NCBI GenBank assembly: GCA_910586475.1
Contig: CAJUHM010000009.1
Coordinates: forward strand, 1 to 53,558
DNA: 53,558 nt
Origin: an uncultured Muribaculaceae bacterium
GTDB taxonomy: Bacteria > Bacteroidota > Bacteroidia > Bacteroidales > Muribaculaceae
Direction of reading: 5' to 3'
Of this stretch, positions 16,608 to 25,868 are shown piece after piece. The notes beneath the pieces were generated by a model. That model worked only from the letters and a program-made list of their open reading frames with translations, ran no database searches and was not told where the DNA came from. The position numbers and the translations under genes were made by a program. Positions within the stretch are counted from its first letter, which is position 1. Every line of letters begins with the position of its first letter.

Positions 16608-17483
16608 ATGGAAGCCAACGAACTTCTCAAAAAAGTTAGACGGATCGAGATCAAGACACGTGGCCTCTCGCAGAATATCTTTGCGGGAGAATACCACACG
16701 GCCTTCAAAGGCCGAGGCATGACATTTTCCGAAGTCCGCGAATATCAGTATGGCGACGACATCAGGGATATCGACTGGAACGTCACCGCACGCCACAACC
16801 GTCCCTACATAAAAGTCTATGAAGAGGAACGCGAACTTACCGTCATGCTCCTCGTCGATGTCTCAAGCAGCCGTCTGTTCGGCGCGGTAGGAGAAGAAAA
16901 ACGCGAAATGATTGCCGAAGTCGCGGCGACCATAGCGTTTTCGGCCATCCAGAACAACGACAAGATCGGGGTCATCTTCTTTTCCGACAAAATTGAAAAA
17001 TTCATTCCTCCCAAAAAAGGTCGAAAACACATCCTCTTCATCATCAGCCAGCTGATCGATTTCACCCCGGAAAACAAAGGTACGGACATCGCAAACGTGC
17101 TCCGTTATTTCTCGGATGCTCAGAAAAAACGGGCCACAACCTTCCTGATTTCCGACTTCATTGACAACCACGACTACTCCAAAGCTCTCTCGGTAGCTTC
17201 AAGCAAACACGACCTGATCGCAATTCAGATCTACGACAAACGCGACGAAACGCTGCCCGACATCGGTCTTGTCAATGTCTGCGACCTTGAGACAGGAGAA
17301 TCAAGATGGATCAACACCTCTTTGTCATCCGTGCGCAAAGCCTACAACCGCAGGTGGTACGACAGCCAGCAGCAGATGAACTCTATTATGAGCCGCTGCG
17401 GAGTTGACATCGCATCCATTTCAACTAACGAAGATTACGTCAAAGCCCTTAAAGCACTGCTGCAACGCAGGGGCGTCAGGTAA
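16608..17483 (+). CDS. DUF58 domain protein (VWA-like) of the bat operon
   Basis: A 291-residue cytoplasmic protein with the DUF58 hallmark FAGEYHTAFKGRGMTFSEVREYQYGDDIRDIDW (spread over 30-65) and ARHNRPYIKVYEEERELTVMLLVDVSSS. The DVSSS stretch resembles a MIDAS motif of VWA domains. In operons with MoxR, DUF58 proteins are the usual companion of the ATPase and of membrane VWA proteins. It starts 27 nt after moxR. Confidence 0.93.
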   Translation: MEANELLKKVRRIEIKTRGLSQNIFAGEYHTAFKGRGMTFSEVREYQYGDDIRDIDWNVTARHNRPYIKVYEEERELTVMLLVDVSSSRLFGAVGEEKREMIAEVAATIAFSAIQNNDKIGVIFFSDKIEKFIPPKKGRKHILFIISQLIDFTPENKGTDIANVLRYFSDAQKKRATTFLISDFIDNHDYSKALSVASSKHDLIAIQIYDKRDETLPDIGLVNVCDLETGESRWINTSLSSVRKAYNRRWYDSQQQMNSIMSRCGVDIASISTNEDYVKALKALLQRRGVR

Positions 17484-17493
17484 CTCACAATCT

Positions 17494-18468
17494 ATGAAAT
17501 CACTTAGAAGCATAATCATACTCATCTCGATTTTTCTGACGAATGCATTTTCAAATGCGACCGCCGCGATCAATGCGAAAGCATCTCTTGATTCGGTCGC
17601 GATCCTGATGGGAAAGCAGACCGCACTCCACATCGAAGTTGTCGGCGAGCTCGCACCCGAAGGATCACTCGGAGTAATTGATTCAATGTGGCGGCAGGTC
17701 GAGATCATCGACATGGGACAACCCAAAATTTCCGACCTCGGAAACGGACGCAAGGAACTTCGCCAGGACATAATCATCCAGTCGTTTGACTCCGGCATGT
17801 ACGCCATCCCGCCCGTGCTCTATCTGCAGCCCGGCGACACCGTGGCCACAAACAGCCCGGTCCTTAAAGTCATTCCGGTGCCCATCGACACACTGAAAAC
17901 CATCCATGATTATGCCGATGTCCACCAGATCGACCGCAAACTGTTCGACTATCTGCCCGACTGGGCGACCGACTATGGCATTTGGATTCTGCTGGCAGTC
18001 ATCGTGATCGGACTGAGCCTGTTCGTCTACTTCAAATGGCTTCGTGAGGGAAGGATACCGCTGCTACCCAAACGCAAGTTGGTGCCGCCCTACAATCTCG
18101 CGATGCAGCAGTTAACTCATCTCAAAGCCGAGAAACTCTGCGAAAAGGGCGAAGAGAAACAATACTACACCCGACTCACAGATATCCTGCGCTCTTATCT
18201 CGAAGGCCGTTTCGGCATCAACGCAATGGAAATGACCTCGACCCAGATCCTCCAGTCGCTTCAGGCCAACGAAGAGACACGCGACTCTCACCGCATGATG
18301 GAGAAAATCCTCGAGATAGCAGACTTTGTAAAATTCGCCAAAGTGCGTCCTCTCCCCGAAGACAACATGATTGCCATGGAATCGGCAGTCCGCTTTGTCG
18401 AAGAAACCAAACCTGTTGAGCAGCCTGATCCCGAAGATCAGACTAAGAAAAACAACACCAATAAATAA
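17494..18468 (+). CDS. Membrane protein of the bat operon, BatD-like/DUF4381-like
   Basis: Protein of 324 residues from the ATG at 17494 (MKSLRSIIILISIF). Upstream in-frame codons overlap the DUF58 gene and are not used. It has a signal peptide, a periplasmic beta-rich region (about 25-150, LDSVAILMGKQTALHIEV... resembling the first strands of BatD), one membrane helix (YGIWILLAVIVIGLSLFVYF) and a cytoplasmic helical tail (YYTRLTDILRSYLEGRFGINAMEMTSTQIL) of the DUF4381 kind. Its place between DUF58 and batA is the common one. It probably helps assemble the VWA complex in the inner membrane; the exact job is not known. Confidence 0.8.
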   Translation: MKSLRSIIILISIFLTNAFSNATAAINAKASLDSVAILMGKQTALHIEVVGELAPEGSLGVIDSMWRQVEIIDMGQPKISDLGNGRKELRQDIIIQSFDSGMYAIPPVLYLQPGDTVATNSPVLKVIPVPIDTLKTIHDYADVHQIDRKLFDYLPDWATDYGIWILLAVIVIGLSLFVYFKWLREGRIPLLPKRKLVPPYNLAMQQLTHLKAEKLCEKGEEKQYYTRLTDILRSYLEGRFGINAMEMTSTQILQSLQANEETRDSHRMMEKILEIADFVKFAKVRPLPEDNMIAMESAVRFVEETKPVEQPDPEDQTKKNNTNK

Positions 18469-18473
18469 CGACT

Positions 18474-19460
18474 ATGCATTTCGCTCATCCGTCATATCTC
18501 TGGCTTCTGCTTCTGCTGCTGCCACTCGCCGCATGGTACGTGATGAAGTGGCGCGCCAGATATCCGAAACTCGGCCTCTCGACGACCGCCGCATTCGGGA
18601 AAGCCCCGCGCAGCTATAAGGAATATCTGCTCCACGGACTGTTCGTGCTCAGATTGCTCGCAATCGCAGCGCTGATTGTCATTGTGGCCCGTCCGCAGAT
18701 ACGCGACAAATGGAGCAAGACCAACACCGAAGGAACCGACATCGTCATTGCGCTTGACCTCTCGACGAGTATGCTCGCGAAAGATTTCCAGCCAAACCGT
18801 TTCGAAGCGGCAAAAAAAGTGGCGGCAAACTTCGTTGCCGGACGCGAGTCCGACAATATGGGACTCGTGATTTTTGCCGGTGAATCCTTCACCGCACTTC
18901 CAATGACAACAGACAGGTCGCTAATATCAAACTATATCAATGACCTCAGCATCGGAATGCTTGAGGACGGAACAGCCATCGGCGACGGTCTCGCGACATC
19001 GATCAACCGCATTAAAGACGGACAGGCCAAGTCAAAAAGCATAATTCTTCTGACTGACGGCTCAAACAACACCGGCAACGTGGCGCCCCTCACCGCCTCC
19101 GAAATCGCTAAGAAATTCGGAATCAAAGTCTACACGATCGGCGTCGGCAAAAACGGCAACGCCCCTTATCCGACCCAAGACGTCACTGGCCGTATCACCT
19201 ACACCAATCTCCCCGTCGTCATCGATGAAGCGACTCTTCAAAACATAGCTAACACGACCGGCGGAAAATACTTCCGCGCGACCGACAACAGCGTGCTCGC
19301 TGATATCTTTAAGGAAATCGACCAACTGGAAAAATCGAGAATCGACGTTCAGAACTTCTCACACGCCGAAGACCACTACCTTCCGTGGGCACTCATCGCA
19401 CTCGCGCTGCTGGCATTCGAGATTCTGCTCCGTCACCTGTGGCTCAAACCGCTCCCTTGA
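18474..19460 (+). CDS. batA: BatA, membrane-bound VWA domain protein
   Basis: A 328-residue inner-membrane protein: two N-terminal helices (LWLLLLLLPLAAWYVM; LFVLRLLAIAALIVIVA), a VWA domain with a complete MIDAS (DLSTS, then GTAIGDG and LTDGSNNTG), and a C-terminal helix (PWALIALALLAFEILL). In Bacteroides fragilis the bat operon is named for aerotolerance; the biochemical task of BatA remains unclear. It starts 5 nt after the upstream gene. Confidence 0.94.
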   Translation: MHFAHPSYLWLLLLLLPLAAWYVMKWRARYPKLGLSTTAAFGKAPRSYKEYLLHGLFVLRLLAIAALIVIVARPQIRDKWSKTNTEGTDIVIALDLSTSMLAKDFQPNRFEAAKKVAANFVAGRESDNMGLVIFAGESFTALPMTTDRSLISNYINDLSIGMLEDGTAIGDGLATSINRIKDGQAKSKSIILLTDGSNNTGNVAPLTASEIAKKFGIKVYTIGVGKNGNAPYPTQDVTGRITYTNLPVVIDEATLQNIANTTGGKYFRATDNSVLADIFKEIDQLEKSRIDVQNFSHAEDHYLPWALIALALLAFEILLRHLWLKPLP

Positions 19461-19501
19461 TTCAGGACAGTCCAAAAATCTAAATTTCCAGCCTTCAGAC
19501 T

Positions 19502-20560
19502 ATGATCCATTTAGCTAACCCCGAACTACTCTATCTCCTTCTGCTGATTCCGGCGTTGGGTGCCATATATGCCCTTGGCAGATCGCTGAGGACACGCCGT
19601 CTGAAAAGGTTTGGCGACATGAAAGTCATTGCCAGACTGATGCCCGACGTATCCCGCTACATGCCGACCGTCAAAATATGCATTGAGCTCACCGCTCTGT
19701 TCTTCATTATAATCGCTATTTCCCGTCCGTTCGTCTACACCTCCGACCCCGATTCCGAAACATCCTCTTCTGAGACAACCTCCGGAATCGAAGTGATGAT
19801 ATGCATGGACGTCTCAAATTCGATGCTCGCTTCTTCGACCGACGACCCGAAAGGTGTAAGCCGCCTGCAACGCGCAAAATTCATCCTCGAAAAAATGATC
19901 GCCTCGATGCAGAACGACAAGGTCGGACTGATCGTTTTCGCCGGAGAAGCCTACACTCAGCTCCCGATCACCAACGACTATCTGTCGGCCAAGATGTATC
20001 TCAACTCGATCACAACCGACATGGTGCCGACACAGGGCACAGCCATAGGAGCCGCCATCGACATGGCAGTCAACTCCTTCAATCCGGAAAGCGACTTCCA
20101 GAAAGCGATCGTCATCATAACCGATGCCGAAAACTTTGAGGATGACGCACAGGATGCAGCCAAACTTGCGGCCAAGGGTGGTATACAGGTCGATGTCATT
20201 GGCCTTGGAACTGAAAAAGGAGCACCGATTCCGGTTCCCGGATCGCCCGGCGAATATTTCGCATACGACAACGGACAGCAGGTCATAACGTCTTTCGACC
20301 CCAAGGTAGCCAAAGCGATCGCCAAAGCAGGCAACGGCGTCTATATCAACGGTGCATCCACCCGTGCTGTCGGAGAGCTGAAAGAGCAACTCGACAAACT
20401 CTCCAAGACAGAATACACCCGTCATGGAATGCCCGACAACACCAACGAGCTTTATCCCATAGCAGTCATTCTGGCTCTATTGCTGCTGATTGTCGATCTC
20501 TTCCTCCCCTACAGCAAAATCAAATGGCTGACCAAAATCAATTTCTTTACAAAAAATTGA
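19502..20560 (+). CDS. batB: BatB, membrane-bound VWA domain protein
   Basis: A 352-residue paralogue of BatA with the same layout: N-terminal helices, VWA domain with MIDAS residues DVSNS, GTAIGAA and ITDAENFED, and a C-terminal helix (IAVILALLLLIVDLF). It begins 41 nt after batA. The pair BatA/BatB is known to be conserved together, which supports a heteromeric complex in the inner membrane. Confidence 0.94.
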   Translation: MIHLANPELLYLLLLIPALGAIYALGRSLRTRRLKRFGDMKVIARLMPDVSRYMPTVKICIELTALFFIIIAISRPFVYTSDPDSETSSSETTSGIEVMICMDVSNSMLASSTDDPKGVSRLQRAKFILEKMIASMQNDKVGLIVFAGEAYTQLPITNDYLSAKMYLNSITTDMVPTQGTAIGAAIDMAVNSFNPESDFQKAIVIITDAENFEDDAQDAAKLAAKGGIQVDVIGLGTEKGAPIPVPGSPGEYFAYDNGQQVITSFDPKVAKAIAKAGNGVYINGASTRAVGELKEQLDKLSKTEYTRHGMPDNTNELYPIAVILALLLLIVDLFLPYSKIKWLTKINFFTKN

Positions 20561-20567
20561 ATTCTCC

Positions 20568-21374
20568 ATGTATCGCAACTCTATCATCCTCATACTGCTC
20601 CTGCTTCTTCCCGCAATCTCAATTCATGGAGCTGACACCAAACAGGAGCGGAATTTCATAGTTGAAGGCAATAAACTCTACAGCCAGAAGCGCTATGCAG
20701 AAGCTGAGACTATGTATAAGAAAGCTCTGACAGTGTCCCCGACTTCAGAGGTAGCCCGATTCAACCTTGCCTCGGCGCTTATACGCCAGAGCGGATCGGC
20801 CGATCCCAACTCCGGCAACACGCCCCTATCAGATGCGATCTCACTTCTGACAGAACTTGAGAAAACCGCGCAGATGGCTGCCATCGTCGAGAAAGCCGCT
20901 TATGACCTTGGCAACATATCCTTCAACTCACAGCAGTATCAGCAGGCTATCGAACACTACAAAAACGCGCTGCGAAAGAATCCGGACAACGACAAAGCCC
21001 GTGAAAACCTCCGTCTTGCGCAGAAAAAGCTTGAAGAACAGCAGCAGAATCAGGACAAACAGAACCAGGACAACAAAGACAAGCAGGATCAGCAGGACCA
21101 GCAGAATAAGGATCAGCAGCAACAGCAGCAGAACCAGAATCAGAATCAGGACAAAAAAGATGAGCAGAAGCCTCAGGATCAGCAACAGCAACAGGATAAA
21201 AAAGACAACGACCGCCAGCCCCCGAAACAGCAGTCAGGCGGCATAAGCGACGACAATGCCGAAAAAATCCTCAAGGCAATGGAGAACGAAGAGGCCGCCA
21301 CTCGAAAAAAAGTTGAAGCCCGCAAACAGAAAGCCAACAACGCCCGCCGCCGACAGGTGACCCGCCCCTGGTAA
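20568..21374 (+). CDS. batC: BatC, TPR protein with Gln/Asp/Lys-rich tail
   Basis: A 268-residue periplasmic protein with a signal peptide (ILILLLLLPAISIHGA). TPR units cover about 25-160 (EGNKLYSQKRYAEAETMYKKAL; AYDLGNISFNSQQYQQAIEHYKNALRKNPDNDKARENL split). From about 160 to 225 the sequence is almost only Gln, Asn, Asp and Lys, and a short mixed tail follows (EKILKAMENEEAATRKKVE). Such polar tails are usual in BatC. It follows batB after 7 nt. Confidence 0.92.
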   Translation: MYRNSIILILLLLLPAISIHGADTKQERNFIVEGNKLYSQKRYAEAETMYKKALTVSPTSEVARFNLASALIRQSGSADPNSGNTPLSDAISLLTELEKTAQMAAIVEKAAYDLGNISFNSQQYQQAIEHYKNALRKNPDNDKARENLRLAQKKLEEQQQNQDKQNQDNKDKQDQQDQQNKDQQQQQQNQNQNQDKKDEQKPQDQQQQQDKKDNDRQPPKQQSGGISDDNAEKILKAMENEEAATRKKVEARKQKANNARRRQVTRPW

Positions 21375-21466
21375 GCATCTGCCGGGCGGTCATCGCTCCC
21401 CCCGTCGCCCCTCAAACCATCTCTCCTCCTATATTCTTCATCCATCGCATAAACCACCATCCCGAT

Positions 21467-23293
21467 ATGAGAGAGAATTCCCGAATAATCTTTTCACTCT
21501 TTGCAGTGATCGTCGCCAGCTTCTGCGCATTCGCCCAGCAGTTCACTCTGATGGCGCCGCAAAGAGTCTTCAAAGGAGAAAAGTTCGCTGTCACCTACCG
21601 TCTGACAAACGCCCAGGGAGGCGAGCCTCGCGTTCCGCAGATCAACGGCTGTCAGCTTCTTTTCGGACCGAGCGTCACCACGCGGCAGAGCTATCAGGTT
21701 TTAGGAAACGGCCAGACATCATCTCAGTCCTCGACCGACTTCACATACACTTACCGCGCTGACCATACCGGGGAATTCACAATCGGAGCGGCTTCCATAC
21801 AGGCAAACGGGAAAACCCTCAAAACAAAACCCCAGACACTGACAATCGCCGACTCACCGGCAGGAAGCAGGCAGCAACCGGACCGGCAACAGCAATCATC
21901 CAACCGACCCGTTTCGATCGACGATATCGAAACACAGTCGGCCGACCGCGCCGTTTCCTCCAACGACGTATTTGTCCGTATAATCCTCTCTAAACCGACA
22001 GCCTACGAACAGGAAGCTATCGAATGTACGATCAAGCTCTACACCAAATTCGGCATTTCCCAGTTTTTCCCGACAAAACAGCCGAGTTTCGACGGTTTCC
22101 TCATCGAAGAAGTAAACTTCCAGAGCTCGCTCAACCAGGAAGAAACCTACAACGGTCAGCGCTACCTCGTTGCACTCCTGAAAAAGTGCATCATCTACCC
22201 GCAGAAATCAGGCAAACTGACAATCAACTCAGGCAACTACGACTTGAATGTCATCCAATACAGCAACACAAACCTTGGATTCCTGAGCCTCTCCACCCCA
22301 CGCGAGAAAAAAATTCAGGTCACATCCAACACCGCCTCGATCGACATCAAGCCGCTTCCCACCCCGAAACCGGAAGGATTCACCGGAGCTGTCGGCAAAT
22401 TCGACATATCATCGCGTCTGGTCGGAAACACATTCCGCACCAACGAACCAGCCACACTGATCTACACCATCACCGGAACCGGCAACATCAAATACGTCAA
22501 AGAACCAGTCATCGATTTCCCCTCGGAGTTCGAGCTCTATGACCCAAAGACAGACTACGACACCCAAGTCATCGGCAACAATGTGACCGGCACAATGACA
22601 ACCGAATACACATTCGTCCCCCAGTCGGTCGGCAAATTCACAATCGGCTCCGACAAATTCGTCTACTTTGACCCTTCGAAAAACGATTATGTCACCCTGA
22701 CAACTCCCTCCTATCCGATTGCTGTCAGTCAGGGCACCGAAACAGTCGACAAACAGGACGTCGAAGTCAAAAACAAAGACATCCTCCACATCATGACCGG
22801 GGGCAAATCGCCCTCACAGACCCATACTACAATCATAACACAATGGTGGTACTGGCTGATCTATCTTATTCTGATCGGAGCTCTGTTCGCAGCCGCGCGC
22901 ATCTACGGTCGCAACCTCGCCCGCGCGGCCGACGTGCGCGGAATGAAACTCGCCAAAGCAAACAAAGTTGCCCGTCAGCGACTCAAAACCGCTGAAACCT
23001 TCATGCAGTCCGACAACAGCGACCGGTTCTACGAAGAACTGCTGAAAGCAACATGGGGCTACCTGAGCGACAAACTCGGCATTCCCCTCTCTCAACTCTC
23101 ACGCGAGAACATCTCAGCCGAGCTCACAGCATATGGAGCCGACGAACAACTGTGCGCCACAGTCATCTCGATTCTCGACCAGTGTGAGATGGCCCGCTAC
23201 GCCCCCGCCTCATCCAACTCCGAACTTAAAAAAATCTACGACGAAGCTTCGGAAACAATCAACAGACTCGAAACAATAAAAAGAAGAAAATAA
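21467..23293 (+). CDS. batD: BatD, large oxygen-tolerance protein
   Basis: A 608-residue protein with an N-terminal signal (IIFSLFAVIVASFCAFA), a long extracytoplasmic beta-rich part of repeated Ig-like units (for example FTLMAPQRVFKGEKFAVTYRL, FVRIILSKPTAYEQEAIECTI, FKTNEPATLIYTITGTGN-like), a membrane helix near 460-480 (WWYWLIYLILIGALFAAARIY), and a cytoplasmic tail. BatD is the largest part of the bat complex. It follows batC after a 92-nt gap without a visible terminator or promoter. Confidence 0.92.
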   Translation: MRENSRIIFSLFAVIVASFCAFAQQFTLMAPQRVFKGEKFAVTYRLTNAQGGEPRVPQINGCQLLFGPSVTTRQSYQVLGNGQTSSQSSTDFTYTYRADHTGEFTIGAASIQANGKTLKTKPQTLTIADSPAGSRQQPDRQQQSSNRPVSIDDIETQSADRAVSSNDVFVRIILSKPTAYEQEAIECTIKLYTKFGISQFFPTKQPSFDGFLIEEVNFQSSLNQEETYNGQRYLVALLKKCIIYPQKSGKLTINSGNYDLNVIQYSNTNLGFLSLSTPREKKIQVTSNTASIDIKPLPTPKPEGFTGAVGKFDISSRLVGNTFRTNEPATLIYTITGTGNIKYVKEPVIDFPSEFELYDPKTDYDTQVIGNNVTGTMTTEYTFVPQSVGKFTIGSDKFVYFDPSKNDYVTLTTPSYPIAVSQGTETVDKQDVEVKNKDILHIMTGGKSPSQTHTTIITQWWYWLIYLILIGALFAAARIYGRNLARAADVRGMKLAKANKVARQRLKTAETFMQSDNSDRFYEELLKATWGYLSDKLGIPLSQLSRENISAELTAYGADEQLCATVISILDQCEMARYAPASSNSELKKIYDEASETINRLETIKRRK

Positions 23294-23300
23294 ATAGCTT

Positions 23301-24098
23301 ATGGATCAGTTAATTTCATTCAGAAGAAGCGCCGTAATTACTCTTATTTTCCTTTTTACAGCCATTTCCTCCTTCGGACAATCGCAAGCTGAAAAAGCCG
23401 ACTCAGCCTATAACGCCGGAGAATTCGACACCGCTGCCGCTCTCTATCAGAAAGTAATCGAAACCGAAGGCTCCTCGGCACCGCTCTACTTCAACCTCGG
23501 CAACAGCCACTATCGCCTCGGACAGATGGCCTCTGCGATCGTTGCTTACGAGCGTGCGCTTCGTCTCGATCCCTCAAACAGCGACATCCGCGCCAACCTC
23601 TCGTTTGTCAACTCACGCCTGATCGACCGCAAAGGGCCGTCGGGATCATTCCTGTCGCAGTCGTTCGAAAACATAACCCGACTCTTTTCCGCTAACTCCT
23701 GGGCATGGCTCTCGCTCGCACTTTTCGCTCTGACGGTCTGCGCAGCTGCCCTATATCTCTTCGGGACCGGAATCAAACTCAAAAAAACCGGATTTTTCGG
23801 AGGTGGCTGCACTGCCCTGCTCTTTCTCGTCGCTCTTGTTTTTGCCTTCAATGCGCGATCAATGATGGAAGCACGGAACATTGCCGTCGTCAAATCAAAA
23901 TCGACGATCCTGAGCACATCTCCACGCGCTCCGCAGAACCGAAACGAAGAAGCAATGCTCCTCCATGAAGGCGCCCGGCTGACAATAATCGACTCAATCT
24001 CCTCGCCGACAGACTCAGTCAGAACCGTATGGTATGATGTTGCCTTCGACAACGATCATCGCGCCTGGATCAACAGCGCTGATGTAGAAATCATATAA
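23301..24098 (+). CDS. batE: BatE, TPR protein with two membrane helices and SH3-like tail
   Basis: A 265-residue protein: signal peptide, TPR repeats (about 25-110, ADSAYNAGEFDTAAALYQKVI; LYFNLGNSHYRLGQMASAIVAYERAL split), two membrane helices (WAWLSLALFALTVCAAALYLF and CTALLFLVALVFAF), and a C-terminal SH3b-like end (LLHEGARLTIIDS...AWINSADVEII). It starts 7 nt after batD and closes the operon. Confidence 0.9.
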   Translation: MDQLISFRRSAVITLIFLFTAISSFGQSQAEKADSAYNAGEFDTAAALYQKVIETEGSSAPLYFNLGNSHYRLGQMASAIVAYERALRLDPSNSDIRANLSFVNSRLIDRKGPSGSFLSQSFENITRLFSANSWAWLSLALFALTVCAAALYLFGTGIKLKKTGFFGGGCTALLFLVALVFAFNARSMMEARNIAVVKSKSTILSTSPRAPQNRNEEAMLLHEGARLTIIDSISSPTDSVRTVWYDVAFDNDHRAWINSADVEII

Positions 24099-24163
24099 CC
24101 GAATCTCATCACCTGATAGCCCAGATGAAAAATTGAGATTTTTACAAAAAAAAGCACTGAAAA

Positions 24164-24194
24164 TTTTGTCAAATCAGAATTTCACCCTATTTTT
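24164..24194 (+). promoter_or_regulatory. Promoter of the small HTH gene
   Basis: TTTG (24164-24167), 19 nt, then TATTTTTA (24187-24194), one mismatch to TAnnTTTG. The start of transcription should be near 24199. Confidence 0.5.
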
Positions 24195-24249
24195 ATAACC
24201 GAAACCAGTACTCTTTGAGTATATTGTTAACTTCTTAAATACTTATATT

Positions 24250-24507
24250 ATGGCTAAAACAATCTCTTTCAACGAGCTTCGTCGTATTAAAGACAGTTTG
24301 CCCGATGGCGCAACTCACCAGATTGCCGATAAACTCAACATAACGGTCCAGACCGTACGAAATTACTTTGGTGGCAGCAACTATGAATTCGGAAAAAATG
24401 TAGGTGTCCACATCGAACCGGGCCCCGATGGCGGCATCGTAGTTCTTGACGACACTACAATCTACGACATGGCAGTAGAAATCCTGAAGGCTCAGGAATC
24501 TGAGTAA
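24250..24507 (+). CDS. Small conserved HTH DNA-binding protein
   Basis: An 85-residue protein that I recognise as a conserved Bacteroidales DNA-binding protein without a gene name. The first half is a helix-turn-helix (FNELRRIKDSLPDGATHQIADKLNITVQTVRNYFGG), which resembles the DNA-binding part of phage-type or FixJ-like HTH folds. The second half is a short beta/alpha unit (GVHIEPGPDGGIVVLDDTTIYDMAVEIL). It is monocistronic, with its own promoter and terminator, and its AT-rich leader suggests strong expression. No target can be named. Confidence 0.8.
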   Translation: MAKTISFNELRRIKDSLPDGATHQIADKLNITVQTVRNYFGGSNYEFGKNVGVHIEPGPDGGIVVLDDTTIYDMAVEILKAQESE

Positions 24508-24592
24508 AAAATGCTGTCAGTACACATTCAGAAATTCAGCTCATTCTTCTCTCTCCCCTTATTATTCATAAAATTGTTTTAGCATACCTTTC

Positions 24593-24624
24593 GAGGATTC
24601 CACTCACGGATTCCTCCTTTTTTT
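24593..24624 (+). terminator. Terminator after the HTH gene
   Basis: GAGGATTCC (24593-24601) pairs with GGATTCCTC (24608-24616) with one T-T mismatch, then a T7 run (24618-24624). The whole gap 24508-24864 otherwise holds only this terminator, AT-rich sequence and the channel promoter and leader; I see no gene in it. Confidence 0.8.
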
Positions 24625-24720
24625 ATATATTCCCGCCGCCTGTCAGTTCCCCCCCGGCGACATTCCGAACGACAGATAAAAAAATCGGAAGCTTTGATTT
24701 TTCATCTCACAAAAAACCTC

Positions 24721-24728
24721 TAAATTTG
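24721..24728 (+). promoter_or_regulatory. -7 element of the ion channel promoter
   Basis: TAAATTTG is a full -7 match. The nearest TTTG (24693-24696) lies 24 nt upstream, a little far. The expected transcript start is near 24733, leaving an unusually long leader of about 130 nt before the ATG at 24865. Confidence 0.5.
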
Positions 24729-24864
24729 TAATGTGATCGCAGGCAGGGCGAACCACAACATCGCGAAACCACATCGGGATGCCTCCACCTGCGCTTACAT
24801 CCTGACGTCAAGAAACGTCCCCCACACATTCTTGCATTCATCCTCTATCATTATCAATATTATC

Positions 24865-25683
24865 ATGGAGAAGTTTAGTCTGAAAAAACTATCATCACAA
24901 ATCTGCCGGTCAAAAATATTTGACATAGCCATCACCGTAATAATCATTCTGAACTCAATACTGATCGGTGTCCAGACATCGGTACACAATGCAACCATCG
25001 ACACGATACAGCATCTGATCCTGTGGATTTTCACCTTTGAGATAGCGGTTCGCTTCATTGCCGCCGACACACTTAAAGACTTCTTCAAGGACGGATGGAA
25101 CCTTTTCGACCTCTCCCTCGTCATTATCGGATGGATTCCACCGTCGATTGCGACAAACGCATCGGCAATTACTATGATACGAATCCTGCGGACATTCCGA
25201 ATCCTGCGACTCTTGCGCGCAAGCACCGAAATCAAACTGATCGTCACAGTGCTTGCAAAAAGCATCAAGTCGATGGGCTACAACTGCCTGCTCTTCCTGA
25301 TTTTCGCTTATCTATATGCCGTTGCAGGAGTCACACTGTTCCGCCTGCCTGTCACAGGCGATAAAATTGAGGTCCTGCAGACCATCGCACCCCCGGCTCC
25401 CGCTAACTCTCCCGACCCATTCGGCAGCATCAGTGAAGGCATATTCACCCTTTTCCGGGCACTGACCGGCGAAGACTGGACTGATCTCAGATACAATCTG
25501 ATCACCGCTTCCGATCTGGGAGTGATCCATGTGCACCCGACTGTCATCACCTGCTATTTTGTCTCCTGGTTCTGCATTGCTGTATTCCTGCTGCTGAACT
25601 TAGTAACCGGAGCCGTGATTAACAACTATCAGGTTGCGATGGCCGAGTTGGGTGAACGCAAAGAAAAACAGAAAAACAGTTAA
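24865..25683 (+). CDS. Single-domain voltage-gated cation channel (NaChBac/NavAb-like)
   Basis: A 272-residue ion channel with six membrane helices, forming a homotetramer in the family. S4 carries five arginines at every third place (Arg106, 109, 112, 115, 118: RILRTFRILRLLR), so it should sense voltage. The pore region FGSISEGIFTLFRAL is followed by the filter TGEDWTD (201-207), which lines up with NavAb TLESWSM. S6 is FCIAVFLLLNLVTGAVINNY. Acidic residues at the second, third and last key filter places (E, D, D) resemble the Ca-selective CavAb variant TLDDWSD, so Ca conduction is predicted by inference. The frame is open up to a GTG at 24733, but the preceding codons have no membrane or family character, so I use the ATG at 24865. 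A strong terminator follows. Confidence 0.88.
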   Translation: MEKFSLKKLSSQICRSKIFDIAITVIIILNSILIGVQTSVHNATIDTIQHLILWIFTFEIAVRFIAADTLKDFFKDGWNLFDLSLVIIGWIPPSIATNASAITMIRILRTFRILRLLRASTEIKLIVTVLAKSIKSMGYNCLLFLIFAYLYAVAGVTLFRLPVTGDKIEVLQTIAPPAPANSPDPFGSISEGIFTLFRALTGEDWTDLRYNLITASDLGVIHVHPTVITCYFVSWFCIAVFLLLNLVTGAVINNYQVAMAELGERKEKQKNS

Positions 25684-25706
25684 CAACGATCACCTCTTCA
25701 CAATCT

Positions 25707-25748
25707 GTGGTGACCCACCGGACTTCCGGCCGAGGTCACCACTTTTTT
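25707..25748 (+). terminator. Terminator after the ion channel gene
   Basis: Perfect 9-bp stem GTGGTGACC / GGTCACCAC (25707-25715, 25734-25742), with an inner CCGG/CCGG pair, then six T. Confidence 0.9.
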
Positions 25749-25801
25749 ATTAGACCCCGTTCTCCTTGACAGTATCTCCGAGCAGTTAACAGTCGGGGCC
25801 C

Positions 25802-25832
25802 TTGTGTGGCATGTTATATTTCGGTAACTTTG
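25802..25832 (+). promoter_or_regulatory. Promoter of the small membrane protein gene
   Basis: TAACTTTG (25825-25832) is a full -7 match; TTGT (25802-25805) stands 19 nt upstream as a weak -33. The leader to the ATG at 25869 would be about 32 nt. Confidence 0.6.
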
Positions 25833-25868
25833 CTCCTGAAAGATTCTACCAAAGACCGACCACTTGTT

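Noticed and set aside
21040..21230. CAGCAG/CAGGAC repeats in batC as a possible repeat array or CRISPR
   Set aside because: The repeats keep the reading frame and code the usual Gln/Asp/Lys-rich tail of BatC; there are no spacers.
24733..24864. N-terminal extension of the ion channel from a GTG at 24733
   Set aside because: The codons have no family or membrane character and the GTG would coincide with the predicted transcript start; the ATG at 24865 fits the family N-terminus.
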